From assembly GCA_017622055.1 (NCBI GenBank), contig JAGARY010000102.1, positions 1-18,400 on the forward strand: a DNA stretch of 18,400 nucleotides, in the 5' to 3' direction. A program made the translations under genes and the position numbers. The DNA comes from Treponema sp. Its GTDB lineage: Bacteria; Spirochaetota; Spirochaetia; Treponematales; Treponemataceae. How positions within the stretch are numbered: position 1 is the stretch's first letter; each line of letters opens with the position of its first letter. This document shows positions 15,577 through 18,400 of the stretch, piece by piece. The notes beneath the pieces are model-generated. The model did not search any database and was not told where the DNA came from. It saw only the letters and a program-made list of their open reading frames with translations.

Positions 15577-16473
15577 TTATAAGCCTATTTTTGAAAGCAG
15601 ATTATTTACCATATTCAAAGTTCGTTTTTTATCAGTTGTCCAAGTTGGCTCAATTAAAAGATTTTTTGGCGGATCTCCAGTTAATCTGTGAATTATCATA
15701 TTTTCTGGAATAATTTTTAATGCTTTTTCAATCAAATTAAAATATTCATCCATTTCTATAGGTTCAAATTTTTTACTAAAATATTCTGTGGCTAAATCTG
15801 TATTTTTCAAAATATATAAACTTGTGATTTTTATTCCATCAGACTTTGCATTAACAACATCTTTTACAGTTTTCAGCATATCAACTTCTGTTTCTCCAGG
15901 AAGCCCAAAAATCACGTGAGTTACAATATGAATTTTGGGATTTGCGTTTTTAAGTTTTTTTATTGCATCAAAATAGACATTGTTGGAAAAACCTCTACGA
16001 ATATATTTTGAAGAAGTTTCATTTGAAGTTTGAAATCCAAGTTCAATTTGTAAAAAAGTTTTGTTTGCTAGTTTGGAAAGAACTTGTAACACTTCATCAC
16101 CAAGGCAATCAGGACGAGTTCCTAATGCAATCCCTACAATTTGTGAACATGATAATGCTTCGTTCCATTTTTCAGAAAGTATTGATATGTTTCCGTAAGT
16201 GTTTGTAAAATTCTGAAAATAAGCAATATATTGATTTTGATTTTTAGATTGATTTTTCATCTTATTTTCTACAAGTTTTTTTGCTTCTTCAATTTGTTTT
16301 GCTATAGAAAGTTTTTTGCTTGGAACAAAATCTCCGCTGCCAGAATTGCTGCAAAAAATGCAACCTCCAGTTCCAATTGTTCCATCTCTATTTGGGCAAG
16401 TACAACCAGCGTCAAGTGAAATCTTGTATACTTTATTTCCAAAAATTGATTTATAAAAAGCAGAAACTGTCAT
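15577..16473 (-). CDS. Radical SAM protein, TIGR01212 (YhcC-like) family
   Basis: A 298-residue radical SAM enzyme. The cluster-binding cysteines are C26, C38 and C41 in C-PNRDGTIGTGG-C-IF-C, an unusual C-x11-C-x2-C spacing typical of the TIGR01212/Elp3-related group; C24 is an extra cysteine. FGLPGET (about 188-194) and ELGFQTSNE (about 145-153) are also standard in this family. The substrate is unknown; E. coli YhcC belongs here, and a role in RNA or cofactor modification is often suggested but unproven. It is the last of a three-gene operon, 8 bases after the phosphoesterase stop, with no visible Shine-Dalgarno sequence. Its stop faces leuA's with a 4-base gap and no terminator between. 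Confidence 0.9.
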   Translation of the reverse strand: MTVSAFYKSIFGNKVYKISLDAGCTCPNRDGTIGTGGCIFCSNSGSGDFVPSKKLSIAKQIEEAKKLVENKMKNQSKNQNQYIAYFQNFTNTYGNISILSEKWNEALSCSQIVGIALGTRPDCLGDEVLQVLSKLANKTFLQIELGFQTSNETSSKYIRRGFSNNVYFDAIKKLKNANPKIHIVTHVIFGLPGETEVDMLKTVKDVVNAKSDGIKITSLYILKNTDLATEYFSKKFEPIEMDEYFNLIEKALKIIPENMIIHRLTGDPPKNLLIEPTWTTDKKRTLNMVNNLLSKIGL

Positions 16474-16481
16474 AATGTATT

Positions 16482-17192
16482 TTAGTTTGGTGTAAAAATT
16501 GAAAATTGAGGATTATTGCTTAATGGTGTTAATATTTTTATAAATGCAGCGTCGCAAAAATCTTTTTCTATTGTAAGAATTGCACAAGAATTTGGTGAAC
16601 CACCTCTAGGTCTTGAACAACTTCCCGGATTTATAAAATAATTTTTTGTGTTTTCATCATCTGTCATCAAATTAAATGGAACGTGAGTGTGTCCAAAAAG
16701 TGCAATTTGACAGTTGTGTTCTTTCATAGAGTACGCAAGGCGGTCAATTCCAAAATCAACGCCTTGGTGATGACCGTGAACAATAAAAAGATTTTTGCCA
16801 TTTACTTCTAAAGTTTGACAAGGAGGAACAATAACAGTTCCTTTTAGCATTCCATTTGCATTTGGATTTTGTGCTCCAATATCAAAAGAAACGGGAAACG
16901 TAGAAGGATCTCCATTTCCTTGAATAAAAACAATTACTGGGGGAATAAAATCACAAAAATCTTTGTTTTCATTGCCTTGCTCTAAAAGTTCTGCCAAATC
17001 GTAAGTGGAATCGCCACACAACACCAAGGCATTGCAAGATTTACCAAATTGTTTAACAATATTTATTAGAATGCCACTTTTTCCGTGAACATCAGAAACC
17101 ACAAGAACCCGTGCATGTTCAGTTGATTTTAAAGCTTCTATATCTTGAGGCGAACCAATTAAATAATTTTTTTGTTGAAGCAAACTATTCAT
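16482..17192 (-). CDS. YfcE/MJ0936-type metallophosphoesterase
   Basis: A 236-residue calcineurin-like phosphoesterase, cytoplasmic. All five metal-binding blocks are visible: D34-x-H36 (SDVHG), G60-D61, GNGD with N93, H139 (VHGHH), and GHTH with H168 and H170. YfcE relatives split phosphodiesters such as bis-pNPP in vitro; the physiological substrate is unclear. It is longer than YfcE (about 185), with an extra N-terminal 25-30 residues and a longer middle loop (about 100-118). The ATG lies 3 bases after the lipoprotein stop and lacks a Shine-Dalgarno sequence, pointing to coupled translation. Confidence 0.9.
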   Translation of the reverse strand: MNSLLQQKNYLIGSPQDIEALKSTEHARVLVVSDVHGKSGILINIVKQFGKSCNALVLCGDSTYDLAELLEQGNENKDFCDFIPPVIVFIQGNGDPSTFPVSFDIGAQNPNANGMLKGTVIVPPCQTLEVNGKNLFIVHGHHQGVDFGIDRLAYSMKEHNCQIALFGHTHVPFNLMTDDENTKNYFINPGSCSRPRGGSPNSCAILTIEKDFCDAAFIKILTPLSNNPQFSIFTPN

Positions 17193-17195
17193 AAA

Positions 17196-17963
17196 TTAAT
17201 TTAAAACAAAGTGATTTATAGATTGCAAACCAGTTTCAGAATCTTTGTAATAATGAAAATCATAATTTTTTAGAATATTACTAACATGCAATCTTAAATC
17301 TGCATTTTTTTCCATTGAAGATTCCAAACATTGAATGTAAGAAATTGTTTTGTACAAAATATCAGGAGCTTCTGTAATTGTAACAGTTTCTTCTTCATCA
17401 ACAATAAAATCGCTGTTCAAATTTACAGTTTGAGTTTTATCTAAAACAAAATCGCAAGAAGATTCCAAACCAAGCACATCATCTTGTGGAAAAAGTGCAA
17501 TAATTGGGTAAGGAACATTTTGATTCCATAAATCTTGATTTCTAGAAAAAGCAATATGAGTATTTTCTGGTGCTCCCAAAGTTATTACACCACAAAAATC
17601 ATAAGCGTCATCTGCCAAAATATTTGCAATTTGGGTAAAAAATGACCTAGGACTGTGTTTAAAAGAATCTGGATAGAATAAAGGTAAAATCAATCCACCA
17701 TTTTCATCTAAACCGAATTTTTTGCTTAATTCCAAAAGAATTGGTTCATAAACTTCTGGTGTGTTAAAATTGTATCCAAAAAGAACCATAATTCGTTTGT
17801 TTGTTGTGTGCCAAGTTTGAGTATAATTTTCGGAAAGATTATCAGTGCTTGAATCTAAAAGTTCTATTGTTTGAATGTCTTGAAGATTTATTTCAGATTT
17901 TTTTGAACAACCTAAAATTAAAAATATAGAAAATATAATAAATATAAGTTTTGACTGTTTCAT
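17196..17963 (-). CDS. Putative lipoprotein of unknown function
   Basis: A 255-residue exported protein. The first 18 residues are a signal sequence ending in a lipobox (LILG-C19), so the mature protein should be lipid-anchored. The rest alternates beta strands and helices (RIMVLFGYNF, YDFCGVITLGAPE, YPIIALFPQDD). This resembles a periplasmic-binding-protein type 1 Rossmann-like lobe, but I cannot place it in a named family, and at 255 residues it is short for a two-lobed binding protein. It heads a three-gene operon with the phosphoesterase and the radical SAM gene. The ATG has no Shine-Dalgarno sequence and sits 8 bases after a -10, so the message is probably leaderless. Confidence 0.8.
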   Translation of the reverse strand: MKQSKLIFIIFSIFLILGCSKKSEINLQDIQTIELLDSSTDNLSENYTQTWHTTNKRIMVLFGYNFNTPEVYEPILLELSKKFGLDENGGLILPLFYPDSFKHSPRSFFTQIANILADDAYDFCGVITLGAPENTHIAFSRNQDLWNQNVPYPIIALFPQDDVLGLESSCDFVLDKTQTVNLNSDFIVDEEETVTITEAPDILYKTISYIQCLESSMEKNADLRLHVSNILKNYDFHYYKDSETGLQSINHFVLN

Positions 17964-17971
17964 TTGATGAT

Positions 17972-18000
17972 ATTGTAGCGTATTTCTTTATTCTTGAAAA
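17972..18000 (-). promoter_or_regulatory. Lipoprotein operon promoter, apparently leaderless
   Basis: On the minus strand, TTTTCA (complement of 17995-18000) and TACAAT (complement of 17972-17977) are 17 bp apart. The ATG at 17963 is 8 bases past the -10. The -35 overlaps the -35 of the divergent promoter on the + strand. Confidence 0.5.
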
Positions 18001-18022
18001 GAATGCAATTTTTCTGTAATAT
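17994..18022 (+). promoter_or_regulatory. Promoter of Na/Pi cotransporter gene, apparently leaderless
   Basis: TTGAAA (17994-17999) and TAATAT (18017-18022) are 17 bp apart. The ATG at 18029 follows 6 bases after the -10. No Shine-Dalgarno sequence. Shares five bases of its -35 with the opposing lipoprotein promoter. Confidence 0.6.
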
Positions 18023-18028
18023 GATTTT

Positions 18029-18400
18029 ATGAATATACTAACACCTGTTTTAGAATTAGTAGGCAGCTTGGGACTTCTTCTTTATGGAATGAAGCTCATG
18101 TCTGACGGTGTCCAAAAAAGTGCTGGTGAAAAATTGCAACGCACTTTAAGTGTTGTTACAAGTAATAAAGTTGTAGCTATTTTGACTGGTATGCTCATTA
18201 CAATGATTATTCAGTCTTCTGGTGCAACAACTGTAATGGTTGTTACATTTGTAAATGCTGGGCTCATTTCTTTGGCCCAATCTGCTGGTGTAATTTTTGG
18301 TGCCAATATTGGTACAACAATTACCGCTTGGATTGTTTCAATCTTTGGGTTTAATTTTAAAATTTCTGCTTTTGCAGTTCCTGTCGTTGGTCTTGGGTAC
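18029..18400 (+). CDS. Na/Pi-cotransporter family protein, N-terminal part
   Basis: Truncated by the window end; the first 124 residues are visible, beginning MNILTPVLELVGSLGLLLYG. They include a hydrophobic first segment with GLLLYGMKLMSDG. Two signature repeats follow: QSSGATTVMVV (from residue 62) and GANIGTTITAW (from residue 91). Both are typical of bacterial NptA/YjbB proteins, which carry the Na/Pi cotransport domain and often a C-terminal PhoU-like domain. Expected role: sodium-driven phosphate movement (uptake or export) at the inner membrane. Whether a PhoU domain follows cannot be seen. Confidence 0.92.
   Translation, partial: MNILTPVLELVGSLGLLLYGMKLMSDGVQKSAGEKLQRTLSVVTSNKVVAILTGMLITMIIQSSGATTVMVVTFVNAGLISLAQSAGVIFGANIGTTITAWIVSIFGFNFKISAFAVPVVGLGY

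Overview
The window looks like chromosomal DNA of an AT-rich treponeme (Spirochaetota), most likely a gut or free-living type rather than a reduced pathogen. The case is combined. There is a MetN/MetI pair without an adjacent MetQ, a FadL-like outer-membrane protein with the N-P-A motif, a large protein of Ig-like repeats ending in an OmpA domain, a DUF4954 left-handed beta-helix protein, and a 523-residue cytosolic protein resembling spirochaete-only families. A complete actinobacterial/fungal-type LeuA argues for amino-acid biosynthesis. The genus is an inference from protein families; no rRNA is present. I saw no tRNA, rRNA, CRISPR array, IS element or phage gene.

Layout. 1-228: a GC-rich, strongly self-complementary block, then a consensus promoter. 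232-1960 (+): metN-metI, closed by a bidirectional terminator. 2028-3599 (-): protein of unknown function. 3600-3745: divergent control region with stacked inverted repeats. 3746-7972 (+): FadL/UPF0164-like barrel and Ig-repeat/OmpA protein. 7975-11435 (-): a catalytically dead M16-type protein followed by 5-formyltetrahydrofolate cyclo-ligase. 11436-11642: divergent control region with a second GC-rich hairpin and a long A/T palindrome. 11643-15572 (+): DUF4954 protein, whose last codons hold a run of ten G, then leuA. 15577-17963 (-): lipoprotein, YfcE-type phosphoesterase, TIGR01212 radical SAM protein. 17964-18028: overlapping divergent promoters. 18029-end (+): start of a Na/Pi-cotransporter-family protein. 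No gene-free stretch exceeds 300 bases.

Themes. At six of the seven clear operon heads, a -35/-10 pair with exactly 17 bp spacing sits so close to the ATG (6-9 nt after the -10) that transcripts should begin at or next to the start codon. These six starts have no Shine-Dalgarno sequence. The exception is the outer-membrane operon at 3746, which has an extended -10 and a near-perfect GAGGTGAT. The envelope theme is strong: barrel, OmpA-anchored repeat protein, exported pseudo-peptidase and lipoprotein.

The items most worth a second look are the leaderless-promoter pattern, the folded GC-rich element at 14-117, the G10 tract at the end of the DUF4954 gene, and the dead tandem M16 protein.
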